Shown: positions 1-8,041, counted from the stretch's first letter. The stretch: 38,518 nt of DNA from Endozoicomonas arenosclerae (GCF_001562015.1 NZ_LASA01000071.1:1-38518); one strand, 5' to 3'. The notes: generated by a model from the sequence alone, not told the origin. Numbers and translations are program-made.

Positions 1-1740
1 ACGACAGTAGCGATATTTCTTCCGGTTTTATTGCTGAATGATGTGGAAGGCCAACTGTTCTCTGACCTTGCTCTTACTATTGCAGCTTCCGTAGCCATGT
101 CTCTCATTGTGGCTATGACGGTTTTGCCTGCTGCGGCAGCAGCCTGGCTACCAGAGCAGAAATTGACGGACAATTTTCAGTCTATCTGGGAAAAGCTGTC
201 AGCCTTGATTATGAAACTGACAGCCACTGTCCGCTGTCGTCTGGCTATTATTGTCCTTCTGATGGGCTTCCCGGTTGTTTTGACGGAAGTAGCCATGCCG
301 AGAATGGATTATCTGCCTGAAGTGAAGCGGGATGCCATTGATGTCTGGTTTAGTTTTACTCCGGGCACCAGTGTGGAAGCGGTGAAAACCGAGATTATGC
401 CCACCCTGGTTGAACGACTGGCTCCCTATATGAAAGGGGAGAAAGAACCGGCTCTCAAAAACTATTATTTCATTCTCTGGCCCGGCGGGGCTTCGATGGG
501 TGTCAGGGCTAAAGACCAGGAAAACGTCAAAATGCTGGAACGCCTGGTGATGGATGAGATTGTACAGGGCATTCCTGACACAAGAGCTTTTGGTGGGCAG
601 GGTAACCTGTTTGGCGGCTTTGGTAACGGCAATGGCGTTAATCTTGCGCTTCTGTCCACTGATTTACCTGGACTCTATGAAGCTGCTGCACAAGCCATGC
701 CTGTCATTACGGAGAAGCTTCCGGGAGCACGAGTTCGGCCGATGCCAGGGTTGGACTTTACGGCACCGGAGTTGCGTCTAACACCAGACGATCGTCGTTT
801 GGCTGAAGTGGGCTGGTATCGCTCTAACCTGCCAATGGTCGTTAGAAGCCTGGGTGAAGGTGTTCAGCTGGGTGAGTATTTTGACGGTGAAGAGCGGATG
901 GATATCATTTTGAAAGGTAAGGATATCCATTCTCCTGAAGTGCTTCGTTCTACCCCGCTGATGACCCCCTCGGGTTCCGTTGTTCCTCTGGGAGAATTAA
1001 TTGAAGTCGAAGGTCTGCTAGGCCCAGCCACTATCTTCAGAATTGATCAGCGAAGAGCGCTCGTTCTTTCTATCAGACCGCCGGAAGGTATGACGCTGGA
1101 GGAAACTCTCCTTAAGGTAGAAAGCGAAATTTTGCCCACCATTAAACCGATGATGCCCACTGATGGGCAGATCAAGGTGGCAGGAAACGCCGACAGTCTG
1201 AAACAGGCCATTGGCAATTTGCTCAACATTTTTGGGTTTGCGCTGCTGATCCTGCTGATTTTGCTGTGGGGGCTGTTTCGTTCAGTGAAAGATGCTCTGA
1301 TGGTTATCCTGACATTGCCATTAGCCACTGTCGGGGGTGTGCTGGCCATTCATTTGTTGAATCTGGTGACCTCACAGCCCATGGATCTGCTGACTATGGT
1401 GGGCTTTATCATTCTGCTGGGGCTGGTGGTGAACAATGCGATTTTGCTGGTGCATCAATCCAGAACCTTGGAGCGTCAGGGAGTGAATCGAACAGAAGCG
1501 GTTCATCAGGCTTTGCTGACCCGAATGAGGCCCATCTTCATGACGACACTGACCAGTATTTTTGGCATGTTGCCATTGCTGCTCAGTCCCACCACCGGCA
1601 GTGAGATCTACCGTGGATTGGCTGCGGTCATCGTGGGAGGCATGAGCATGAGTGCATTGTTCACATTATTACTGCTGCCTGCATTGCTGAGAATGGAATT
1701 TGGCAGGAAGGCAGAGGAAGAAAAGGTTGTTGCTGTTTGA
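1..1740 (+). CDS. RND family efflux permease, 5' end outside the window
   Basis: The reading frame is open from base 1, so the gene enters from the left. The visible 579 residues correspond to residues 442-1020 of the complete paralogue at 33324-36386. They cover the end of the first transmembrane half, the second periplasmic porter loop and the last transmembrane bundle. The TM10 segment carries GLVVNNAILLVHQ where AcrB has a Lys-Asn pair, and a TRMRPIFMTTLTSIFGMLPL stretch typical of RND pumps follows. Such permeases are inner-membrane proton antiporters that expel drugs or other amphiphiles through a tripartite complex. The fusion protein gene follows directly; no outer-membrane factor gene is seen nearby. 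Compared with the paralogue, codon 79 of the visible part is Cys rather than Arg, and three or four other residues differ near the C-terminus. The substrate cannot be deduced. Confidence 0.93.
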   Translation, partial: TTVAIFLPVLLLNDVEGQLFSDLALTIAASVAMSLIVAMTVLPAAAAAWLPEQKLTDNFQSIWEKLSALIMKLTATVRCRLAIIVLLMGFPVVLTEVAMPRMDYLPEVKRDAIDVWFSFTPGTSVEAVKTEIMPTLVERLAPYMKGEKEPALKNYYFILWPGGASMGVRAKDQENVKMLERLVMDEIVQGIPDTRAFGGQGNLFGGFGNGNGVNLALLSTDLPGLYEAAAQAMPVITEKLPGARVRPMPGLDFTAPELRLTPDDRRLAEVGWYRSNLPMVVRSLGEGVQLGEYFDGEERMDIILKGKDIHSPEVLRSTPLMTPSGSVVPLGELIEVEGLLGPATIFRIDQRRALVLSIRPPEGMTLEETLLKVESEILPTIKPMMPTDGQIKVAGNADSLKQAIGNLLNIFGFALLILLILLWGLFRSVKDALMVILTLPLATVGGVLAIHLLNLVTSQPMDLLTMVGFIILLGLVVNNAILLVHQSRTLERQGVNRTEAVHQALLTRMRPIFMTTLTSIFGMLPLLLSPTTGSEIYRGLAAVIVGGMSMSALFTLLLLPALLRMEFGRKAEEEKVVAV

Positions 1741-1781
1741 TCAACGACCAGAATAAAAATCAGAGGAAAAGGGATATCAAC

Positions 1782-2852
1782 GTGTTTACAGAAGCAAGGT
1801 GGCTTAAGCAGTTAGGTCTGGCCTGTTTATTGAGTATAACTTCAGTGGCTGTAATGGCTGCCAGTACGGTCTCATTTGCTGAAGTGGAAGAAGAACTGAA
1901 AGCACCGGTCAGCTGGTTCAATGGTTCTGTGGCCAGTCAGCAAAAAGCTGAGTTGAGTGCTGAAATCAGTGGTCGTATTACCTGGCTTGCTGATTTTGGT
2001 CAGCAGGTGGAAGAAGGGGATGTTGTCGCCCGAATTGATGATCGTCAGTTACAGCTTCAGCTGAAAACCAGTGAAGTGGTATTAGGGAAAGCGAAAAGCA
2101 AACTCAAGTATCTGAAAAATGAGCTGGACAGATTGGAGGCACTGCATAAGAAACGGGGGATTTCCAGAACAGAGCTGGATAAAGCCAGGCACGATTATGA
2201 TCTTGCCCGCTTGGACGTGGATTATGAGCAGGTGAATCTCGAAATTATTCAGGATCAGCTGTCCAGAACGGTTATCAAGGCGCCTTTTGCCGGTGTTGTG
2301 AATCAACGCTCCAAGCAGCCTAACGAACATATCAGTTCTGGTAGCCCTGTCCTTCAACTGGTGAATCCTGATGCTCTGGATATCCGGGTTCAGATTCCTA
2401 TTGAGTTGGCAGCAACATTGGGCAGTAGTAGTCGTTTGAATATTCAAATGGATGAACAGCAGCAGCAGGCTGAAGTCTTTCAGCGGGGAGCCAGAGCTGA
2501 TGCACAGTCCCGTCTGGTAGAAGTCAGGCTTGATCCAGAAAGTGATCACTGGTTACCGGGTTCACCGGTTAAAGTCGCTATCCCCATGAGTGCACCTGCT
2601 CAAGTAAAGGTGGTGCCAAGAGACGCAGTTATTTTAAGTGCTGTTGGCAGTGCGGTTTTCAAGATTCTGGAGAGTCCTGAAGGGGGGCTGACCGTCAAAA
2701 GAGTCTCTGTAGAAGTACTTTTTGGTGATGATGATACGGTGTCTGTAAAAGGAGATATCCAGCAGGGTGATCGAATCGTGGTAAGAGGTGCCAGCCGTTT
2801 GAGAGACAGTGAGCAGGTGGTGCTTCTGGAAGAGAATATCCCTGTTTCTTGA
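1782..2852 (+). CDS. RND efflux membrane fusion protein (HlyD/AcrA-like)
   Basis: This periplasmic adaptor links the RND permease to an outer-membrane channel. I choose the GTG at 1782 because a GAGGAAAAGGG ribosome binding site lies 8-9 bases upstream and the protein then begins with a clean signal peptide (VFTEARWLKQLGLACLLS..., 356 aa). A TTG at 1737 overlapping the permease stop would add 15 polar residues and is less likely. In order one sees a split lipoyl/barrel-sandwich domain (ISGRITWLADFGQQVEEGD and VIKAPFAGVVNQR), an alpha-helical hairpin between the halves (about residues 80-145) and beta-barrel and membrane-proximal regions. Permease-first order is the reverse of acrAB. It differs from its copy at 36428-37498 by about eight residues. 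Confidence 0.9.
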   Translation: MFTEARWLKQLGLACLLSITSVAVMAASTVSFAEVEEELKAPVSWFNGSVASQQKAELSAEISGRITWLADFGQQVEEGDVVARIDDRQLQLQLKTSEVVLGKAKSKLKYLKNELDRLEALHKKRGISRTELDKARHDYDLARLDVDYEQVNLEIIQDQLSRTVIKAPFAGVVNQRSKQPNEHISSGSPVLQLVNPDALDIRVQIPIELAATLGSSSRLNIQMDEQQQQAEVFQRGARADAQSRLVEVRLDPESDHWLPGSPVKVAIPMSAPAQVKVVPRDAVILSAVGSAVFKILESPEGGLTVKRVSVEVLFGDDDTVSVKGDIQQGDRIVVRGASRLRDSEQVVLLEENIPVS

Positions 2853-2897
2853 TATAGGAGATTGATTTCTTGTTCAGTTGTTAAAAGTGCTAAGAAT

Positions 2898-2935
2898 AGA
2901 AGGTGTTATAGCTTTGTAAGCCTATAGCGCCTTCT
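2898..2935 (+). other. Long hairpin after the fusion protein gene
   Basis: AGAAGGTGTTATAG can pair with CTATAGCGCCTTCT over 14 positions when two G-U pairs are allowed, with a short loop. No run of T follows, so it is not a classical intrinsic terminator. It may protect or process the 3' end of the efflux transcript. The equivalent position after copy 2 carries an unrelated palindrome. Confidence 0.45.
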
Positions 2936-3041
2936 CATAAAGTGGCTGTTACTAAAGTACAAAGTCTGGTTTTATCAGAAAAATGTGCAGGCGGTTCCCC
3001 ACCCACCGCCATCTCTTTTAAAGAGTTAAAAAGTTAGAAAC

Positions 3042-3118
3042 GCGCTCGTAGCTCAGCTGGATAGAGTACCTGGCTACGAACCAGGCGGTCGGAGGTTCGA
3101 ATCCTCCCGAGCGCGCCA
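3042..3118 (+). tRNA. tRNA-Arg (anticodon ACG)
   Basis: A 77-base cloverleaf is readable. Acceptor arms GCGCTCG and CGAGCGC are followed by discriminator G and an encoded CCA. The D arm contains AGCTCAGCTGGATAGAG. The anticodon stem CCTGG/CCAGG encloses CTACGAA with ACG at 3076-3078. The T arm is GGAGGTTCGAATCCTCC. A34 would be edited to inosine so that it reads CGU, CGC and CGA. A strong terminator follows within ten bases, so it is probably transcribed as a single tRNA. Confidence 0.98.
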
Positions 3119-3126
3119 TATCGAGA

Positions 3127-3156
3127 AAGCCCACTTCGGATGAAGTGGGCTTTTTT
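3127..3156 (+). terminator. Intrinsic terminator of the tRNA-Arg gene
   Basis: AGCCCACTTC and GAAGTGGGCT form a perfect 10-bp stem around a GGAT loop, followed directly by a run of six T. It begins nine bases after the tRNA CCA end. Confidence 0.93.
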
Positions 3157-3277
3157 CGTTCTATCTTCCTTCTATATAGAGCTCTCTGCTTCGTTATCCA
3201 TTCTGACCCATCTGTTATGAATTTTGTGACCTGAACATTGCCTAATAAAGCATTCATTGATTTTAAGGATGCATATT

Positions 3278-4606
3278 ATGGCCTACAGCTCTGGTCTATC
3301 CACTCAACCCACGGGTTCTAATCCTCAACAACCTTATTCCACCTCAGAGAAAGGAGCCGTGGCAGCCGGTACTTTTCTGGGTATGGCGGTAGGCGCTTTG
3401 ATGCAGGAAGGCCGAGGCAGTGTGATGGGAGGCGCTCTGGGTTATCTGGTCTCCAATCAGGCTATCGGGCTTTATAAAGCTTTTACGGTGAAAGGAAGCC
3501 CTTTGTATCTTAAGAAAAGCTGGGCGGAACCTGTTTCAGCCAACGACCCCAGAGAATCCATGACAAAGCTGTTGGACATGCCCGAGCAGCAAGGGGTTGA
3601 GCTGGGCCAGGGTAACTTTTCTCGTGTTCAGAAATTTACCTGCAGGGAAGGCGAGCCTTTTGTTATCAAGTGGATTAAAGACGCTGAGCCGGGGCAAAGC
3701 TCTGACATGCTTGCGGACAGAGAAAAGTGGTTTGGATTGGAAAAGGGGGAGATTAATGGCTTGCAGTTGAACCAGCACCCTAATCTGGTGAAAACCTATG
3801 CTCTGTTAGTTCAGGATACAGGGAGCGGTCAATATTCCCTTATAAATCACCCTGAGCAGGTGAGCCCTGAATCAAGATCACAATACAAGGTGAAGGCTGT
3901 CATCAATGAGTGTATCGATGGGGTTGAGCTTAAAGTAGCCTCAACAGGGGTGCCGGAGTTGGGAATTGAGCCTGTTCCCGATATTTTATTTATGCCTGAG
4001 ATGGCTATTAAGTTAGGCCTTCCCGTTTGTGAAGCCCTGGAATACCTGCATGCCAATGGTGTCGTTTATAGAGACCTGAAGCCAGAAAATATCATGATCA
4101 GACGTGGTGACCGTGAGGTTAAGCTGGTAGATCTTGGATTCAGCAAGCAGTTACAGCCTGGAGAAAAAACTTTCTCATTCTGTGGCACTCCAGAATTTGT
4201 GGCTCCTGAAGTTATTATCGGGGAGCATTCACACAGTTTTGAATCTGATGCCTGGTCGTTGGGGATCGTATTGCTTGAAATGGCAACGGGTAAAACTCCT
4301 GATCAATTCTCTATGGAGACCGGTGACCTTGTTGAGCAACCAGGAAACAACTTTGAGACATACCAGAGAGTGCTCGATTTTGGTGGAGCTAGCGGTGAAG
4401 AGAAAAAACGGTTCATCAGGAAGCATTTTGCACAAAGATTTTTTGAACATGACAAACTGTTGGATATCATTGTCGGCCTGACAGAGTTTGACCCGGAAAA
4501 AAGAATGAAAATTTCTGAAGCCTGTGAACAATTGAAAGTGCTCAGACAGAAATTAAAAACACAGGAACGGGTGGATTGGGTGTTCAGTAAACTGAGATTG
4601 ATTTAA
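3278..4606 (+). CDS. Eukaryote-like Ser/Thr protein kinase with glycine-zipper N-terminus
   Basis: The 442-residue protein should phosphorylate Ser or Thr. All core kinase elements are present: glycine loop GQGNFSRV (110-117), ATP-binding Lys131 in FVIKWI, catalytic loop YRDLKPEN with Asp266 and Asn271, a DLG metal motif with Asp285, and an activation-segment end CGTPEFVAPE (302-311). The CGTPEFVAPE and YRDLKPEN wording resembles eukaryotic AGC kinases (PKA/PKG) more than bacterial PknB. No PASTA or other sensor domain is present. Residues 1-25 are rich in Ser, Thr, Pro and Gln. Residues 26-60 form an Ala/Gly-rich hydrophobic glycine-zipper-like stretch, which could insert in a membrane. The ATG at 3278 is preferred because TAAGGA lies eight bases upstream; ATG 3269 overlaps that site. 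The substrate is unknown. Possible roles are an intracellular regulator or an effector delivered to a host. Confidence 0.88.
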   Translation: MAYSSGLSTQPTGSNPQQPYSTSEKGAVAAGTFLGMAVGALMQEGRGSVMGGALGYLVSNQAIGLYKAFTVKGSPLYLKKSWAEPVSANDPRESMTKLLDMPEQQGVELGQGNFSRVQKFTCREGEPFVIKWIKDAEPGQSSDMLADREKWFGLEKGEINGLQLNQHPNLVKTYALLVQDTGSGQYSLINHPEQVSPESRSQYKVKAVINECIDGVELKVASTGVPELGIEPVPDILFMPEMAIKLGLPVCEALEYLHANGVVYRDLKPENIMIRRGDREVKLVDLGFSKQLQPGEKTFSFCGTPEFVAPEVIIGEHSHSFESDAWSLGIVLLEMATGKTPDQFSMETGDLVEQPGNNFETYQRVLDFGGASGEEKKRFIRKHFAQRFFEHDKLLDIIVGLTEFDPEKRMKISEACEQLKVLRQKLKTQERVDWVFSKLRLI

Positions 4607-4617
4607 ATCTCTGGAAA

Positions 4618-5250
4618 CTACTCAGTACTGATTCTTACATGCTCACCGGCTCCATCTTTGACTTTCTTGCCTCTGGCACTGCCCTTGGCTGACCCTAAGC
4701 CAATCTTGCGAGCCTGATAGGAACTCAAAATCCTGTCACCGGGTTGAAATACTTTCAGGTAACCAGAACTGTCTGACAAGTAAAAAGGCTTGTTCCATTG
4801 TTGCACCAGTGCCGTATCGTATCTTGAGAAATAGTGTCTGGAGCCTTTCCCTGCACCATGGGTGTGCCAGAAAGCTATGACTTCATATTCTTTCGGGAAC
4901 ACAATCTCTGCATTGATTCGGTCTTCCCCTGATTCACCTGCCGCGACCGTATAATGGTAACTGTTGTTGGTTTTATGCTTTAACACTGCACCAATGTATT
5001 CACGGTCTTTCTCAATGGAAGTGGGGTTGTAAATATTGCAGGCGCTGGCAACGGCCTCTACTTCTGTAGAGAACGCTGGACTGATCCAGTAATCCCCTTT
5101 TTCTTTATTGCCCTGTTGTTGCGGATCGAATTCCCATTTAGCGGGTGCTTCGACCGACGAAGTATTGATTTGATCCATTGCCTTGACGGCTGTTGAAACC
5201 ATCAATGCGAATGCTGTTGTAATGATGAACATCCAGGTTCTTCTTTCCAT
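4618..5250 (-). CDS. Exported JAMM/DUF4329-like putative metallopeptidase
   Basis: The 210-residue protein starts with a signal peptide (MERRTWMFIITTAFALMVST, cleavage near residue 24). Its core has the arrangement of a JAMM/MPN+ metal site: Glu84 in REYIGAVL, HTH at 129-131, then Ser142 and Asp145 in FSRYD. A GYLKVFQPGD strand follows, as in DUF4329 domains, which often sit at the ends of Rhs or other secreted toxins. JAMM enzymes are zinc isopeptidases or peptidases; here the catalytic role is inferred from residue spacing only. The C-terminus is basic (KGSARGKKVKDG). It converges on the kinase gene with 11 bases between the stops. A hydrolase or an exported toxin-like factor are both possible. 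Confidence 0.68.
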   Translation of the reverse strand: MERRTWMFIITTAFALMVSTAVKAMDQINTSSVEAPAKWEFDPQQQGNKEKGDYWISPAFSTEVEAVASACNIYNPTSIEKDREYIGAVLKHKTNNSYHYTVAAGESGEDRINAEIVFPKEYEVIAFWHTHGAGKGSRHYFSRYDTALVQQWNKPFYLSDSSGYLKVFQPGDRILSSYQARKIGLGSAKGSARGKKVKDGAGEHVRISTE

Positions 5251-5301
5251 GACTGTTGAATTCCGGTTCTAAGCTTTTCGACGACAGTCTGGATTTCGTT
5301 A

Positions 5302-5336
5302 GTCCGTTTATCCTGAAGAAAGGGTCCGTTTATCCT
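5302..5336. repeat. Two 13-bp direct repeats, candidate operator
   Basis: GTCCGTTTATCCT occurs at 5302-5314 and again at 5324-5336. The repeats are 22 bases apart start to start, about two helical turns, so both face the same side of the DNA. PhoB/OmpR-type winged helices, like the one encoded just downstream, typically bind such in-phase direct repeats. Confidence 0.55.
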
Positions 5337-5371
5337 TAAAAATAAAAAGGGAGGGTTTGGTCGTTTTGGCA

Positions 5372-5399
5372 AAGGTTTTCCAGTGGTTTTGAAAACCTT
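5372..5399. repeat. Inverted repeat in the divergent promoter region
   Basis: AAGGTTTTC (5372-5380) and GAAAACCTT (5391-5399) are perfect 9-bp inverted arms around a 10-base spacer. It could be a dimer-binding operator. No T run follows on either strand, so a terminator is less likely. Confidence 0.45.
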
Positions 5400-5573
5400 C
5401 GGAAAAGCTTCGGATATGACAAAAAGTGGTGTAGCATCAAAAATAGCTGAATAAAAAATCAAAAATCGTGCATTTGCAGTAAATAAGTTTGTGACATCTT
5501 TGAGATAATCTTTTACCTCTGCTCATAGTTGTATTTTCGAGCTCACAGCTGTTGTCATTGCAAAGAGGATTCA

Positions 5574-7787
5574 ATGGACTGGAAGCAGGGCTTCAGGTTG
5601 GGTGAATGGACGGTTCACCCGGAGACAGGGATTTTTATCAATGGCGGTATCAAAAGGCATGCCGAGCCCAAGCTGGTGGATGTGCTGCAGGTACTGGCCA
5701 ATCATCAGGGCAATGTCGTCAGTCGTGATGAACTCCTGGCTGAGGTCTGGCAGGATCTTGTTGTTTCCGATGAAGTGCTTACCCGTTGTATTTCAGAACT
5801 GAGAACTCTGCTGGGTGATACTTCCCGAGAGCGTCGCTACATTCGTACTGTCCCGAGAAGGGGCTATATGCTGGTGGCGGATGTGGAAGCTCTAGGCCAT
5901 GATGTGCAGTCTACGGCGGACTCAGAAAAAGACCCATTACCTGAATTAGAAGCAGACTCAGCTGCTGAAAAAATTCCTGATCACCCTCCTTCAACAGCAA
6001 CTTCCCCCAATCGTGATGCGCCATGGCCTGTGAGATTGATCATGGACTTTTTTGGTTTGTTGCAATCCATGATCAGTGCATTGGTGAAAGTGTTCAAATA
6101 TTCCTTTGTCACTCTAATGCTCATCATCTTTATGGTTCTGGTGTATGCAGGCCTGATCAGAGACCCTGATCGTCCTTTTGCCAAAGTGCAGATAGAGATG
6201 GATGAAGCAGTGGAAGTGGGAGGGGATAGTTCAAATGAGGAAGCTCTGCTTGAAGTGGTGGATCTGGCTGTTGATGTAGGTCAGCAGGTTCAACAAGAGC
6301 TGGGTCGAAAAATAGCTATACAAAAAGGTGTGTTGAAACCGGGCGAAGAGGAGTTTGAAGGCACAAGCAGTTATGAAGCCTATGAACAATACCTTCTGGG
6401 TAGAAACTTCTGGCGAGTGAGAACCGAATCTTCTCTTAATAAAGCGGTTAATTATTTTAATAGAGCCATTGTTCTGGATGAAAGCTATGCCCAGGCCTGG
6501 GCAGGGTTAGCGGATACATTGGTGTTGAAAACCTTTTATGGCTTTGGTGAAAGGGCTGAATTACTGGCAGAAGCTGACCGAAGTTCAGCTCAAGCAGTAA
6601 AGCTGGCACCTGAGCTGGCAGAAGCCCATGCTGCCAGAGGCGTGTTTCTATCGGAGTCAGACAGGCTGGATGAGGCAATATCTTCCCTTAAAATGGCGGT
6701 TCGCCTGAAGCCGGATTTTTCCATGGCTCATATGTGGCTGGGTAATGCTTATTTGGGTCAGGGCATGGCTCGAAAAGCTTATGAGTCCTATAGCAGTGCT
6801 TACAACCTGGATCCTCTGCATACCTCGGTAAGGCTGAATTACTTGTCTGGATTAACATTGGTGGGTAAAGCTCAGGAAGCCCGTCTTCTAGCTGAGAAGT
6901 TTGCTCTGGATTCTGATGAGTTTATGCAGCTGCCCATAAAGCAGGCTGTTGCGGCTGGGTATTATGACCGGGCATTGGACCGCATCAGTATGCTGCAGGA
7001 ACAGGGAAAAAATTTAAGTGGTCTGGAGCATAAGGCCATGCACTCACTGATTTATCTGAATCAAATTGATGTGGTCAAAGATCTGGTCAGAAACTCAGAA
7101 AAGCGTTCAGACTTATGGCAGGATTTCGTGCTACGTACCTTATTGGATTTGCGTGAACGCAATGCAGCCAGCCTGAAAATGACTCTGGCCAGTATTCAGC
7201 GTGAGCAAATCGATAAGAACTGGTGCAAAGGTTACACGTACGATCTACTGGCATCCCATGAACACTGGCTCAATAAAGATTGGTTGAAGGTGGAAAGAAG
7301 CTTTGCTGCTGTTGTTCAGAATACTCCGATTCAATGCCTTAAAGATCCTCAGCCCGTTATCACCGGTTATCTCTACCAGGCACGGGCTATGGAAAAACTG
7401 GGTGATTACGCCACCCGCACCCAGCATCTGAATTCGGCACGTAAGGCTATAGAAAGTAACTGGGCAAAAGGCTGGAGAAGCCCGGAGTTTATGGTGGCGG
7501 CTCTGGCATGGGCGTTGATAGAGGGTCAGGACGATGAGGCCAGACAATACCTTGAGTTTATGAGAGAGAATGGCATACAGCCCTGGGGCATGATTGCCAT
7601 GATGCCTTTACTGGATGATTATCATGACGCTGAAGTGTTGAAACCTTATAAAGGAAGGCTACAACTCCATTATCTTCAACAGCAGGAAAGAGCGGCTAAT
7701 TTGTCTTCTCAGCTAATGAAAGCTTTACTGAGTGCTGATAGATCATCGACAGATGATACGGTTTTGATACTTAATCGGTTTGTCTGA
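5574..7787 (+). CDS. Membrane-anchored winged-helix transcriptional regulator with TPR sensor domain (CadC/ToxR-like)
   Basis: This is a one-component regulator of 737 residues. Residues 1-105 form an OmpR/PhoB-type winged helix (FRLGEWTVHPETG, the recognition helix region VLTRCISELRTLLGD, and the wing YIRTVPRRGYML). An acidic linker follows, then one transmembrane helix at about 178-196 (FVTLMLIIFMVLVYAGLI). The rest, probably periplasmic, contains TPR-like repeats (for example AEAHAARGVFLSESDRLDEA and FSMAHMWLGNAYLGQGMA). The ATG at 5574 has AAGAGGAT three bases upstream. A longer frame back to 5529 lacks a site and is not needed for the domain. DNA binding at the membrane, as in CadC, is expected. 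Possible targets are its own promoter with in-phase direct repeats or the nearby peptide-uptake genes; neither is shown. Confidence 0.88.
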   Translation: MDWKQGFRLGEWTVHPETGIFINGGIKRHAEPKLVDVLQVLANHQGNVVSRDELLAEVWQDLVVSDEVLTRCISELRTLLGDTSRERRYIRTVPRRGYMLVADVEALGHDVQSTADSEKDPLPELEADSAAEKIPDHPPSTATSPNRDAPWPVRLIMDFFGLLQSMISALVKVFKYSFVTLMLIIFMVLVYAGLIRDPDRPFAKVQIEMDEAVEVGGDSSNEEALLEVVDLAVDVGQQVQQELGRKIAIQKGVLKPGEEEFEGTSSYEAYEQYLLGRNFWRVRTESSLNKAVNYFNRAIVLDESYAQAWAGLADTLVLKTFYGFGERAELLAEADRSSAQAVKLAPELAEAHAARGVFLSESDRLDEAISSLKMAVRLKPDFSMAHMWLGNAYLGQGMARKAYESYSSAYNLDPLHTSVRLNYLSGLTLVGKAQEARLLAEKFALDSDEFMQLPIKQAVAAGYYDRALDRISMLQEQGKNLSGLEHKAMHSLIYLNQIDVVKDLVRNSEKRSDLWQDFVLRTLLDLRERNAASLKMTLASIQREQIDKNWCKGYTYDLLASHEHWLNKDWLKVERSFAAVVQNTPIQCLKDPQPVITGYLYQARAMEKLGDYATRTQHLNSARKAIESNWAKGWRSPEFMVAALAWALIEGQDDEARQYLEFMRENGIQPWGMIAMMPLLDDYHDAEVLKPYKGRLQLHYLQQQERAANLSSQLMKALLSADRSSTDDTVLILNRFV

Positions 7788-7833
7788 AATTTTATTGCAG
7801 AAGTTGGGTGTGCCAATAGTGCAGCCAAACGAT

Positions 7834-8006
7834 AAATCCCATACCGCTCGCACTGAACCTGTCGAAGTGCATTACCAGCATCCTTCGACAAGCTCAGGAT
7901 GAACGGGGTATGTATGAGCACTAAATCCCATACCGTTCGCACTGAGCCTGTCGAAGTGCATTACCAATTCTTCGCAAGTTCTGGATGAAGGGAGTATGTA
8001 TAAGCA
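7834..8006. repeat. Tandem pair of REP-like palindromic elements
   Basis: Two copies (7834-7920 and 7923-8006, 89-base period) begin AAATCCCATACCG and run through CTGTCGAAGTGCATTACCA to a TATG(T)AT..GCA end. Each is an imperfect palindrome: CATACCG...CTGTCGAAG on the left mirrors CTTCGACAAGCTCAGGATG and CGGGGTATG on the right. Copy 2 has a decayed right arm. This core is a common dispersed intergenic palindrome in Proteobacteria. It lies between convergent genes and may stop transcription from both sides. Confidence 0.8.
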
Positions 8007-8041
8007 TTAATGCTTGGCAGCGCTAGATAGTTTGGAGATAT

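Larger units (their letters stand above)
1..2852 (+). repeat. Direct repeat copy 1 of the RND permease/fusion protein module
   Basis: This stretch aligns without any insertion or deletion to 34647-37498 at a constant offset of 34646. It covers the 3' 57% of the permease gene and the whole fusion protein gene. Similarity stops at the fusion protein stop codon, and the downstream sequences are unrelated. The left boundary lies outside the window. Divergence is patchy: by eye there are only two differences in the first 809 bases, then roughly 45-50 in the next 700, nearly all at third codon positions. Confidence 0.97.
5251..5573. promoter_or_regulatory. Divergent regulatory region between the DUF4329-like gene and the wHTH-TPR gene
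   Basis: This 323-base region separates two divergently transcribed genes and should hold both promoters. It contains a 13-bp direct repeat and an inverted repeat, listed separately. A short minus-strand frame here (5202-5462) has no ribosome binding site and no recognisable protein features. I could not assign -35/-10 boxes with confidence. Confidence 0.5.

Noticed and set aside
3042-5250. Genomic island integrated in the tRNA-Arg gene
   Set aside because: No integrase is present and I saw no second copy of the tRNA 3' end in the window. The accessory-looking kinase and DUF4329-like genes are suggestive only.
5202-5462. Minus-strand 86-codon frame upstream of the DUF4329-like gene
   Set aside because: It overlaps the signal-peptide coding region of a better-supported gene and the regulatory repeats, and has no recognisable start context.
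7709-7942. Minus-strand 77-codon frame
   Set aside because: It overlaps the 3' end of the wHTH-TPR gene and runs through a REP-like repeat. It has no ribosome binding site or protein features.
7834-8006. Possible CRISPR array
   Set aside because: There are only two units, each a long imperfect palindrome with no unique spacer of regular size, and no cas genes. It fits REP-like elements.
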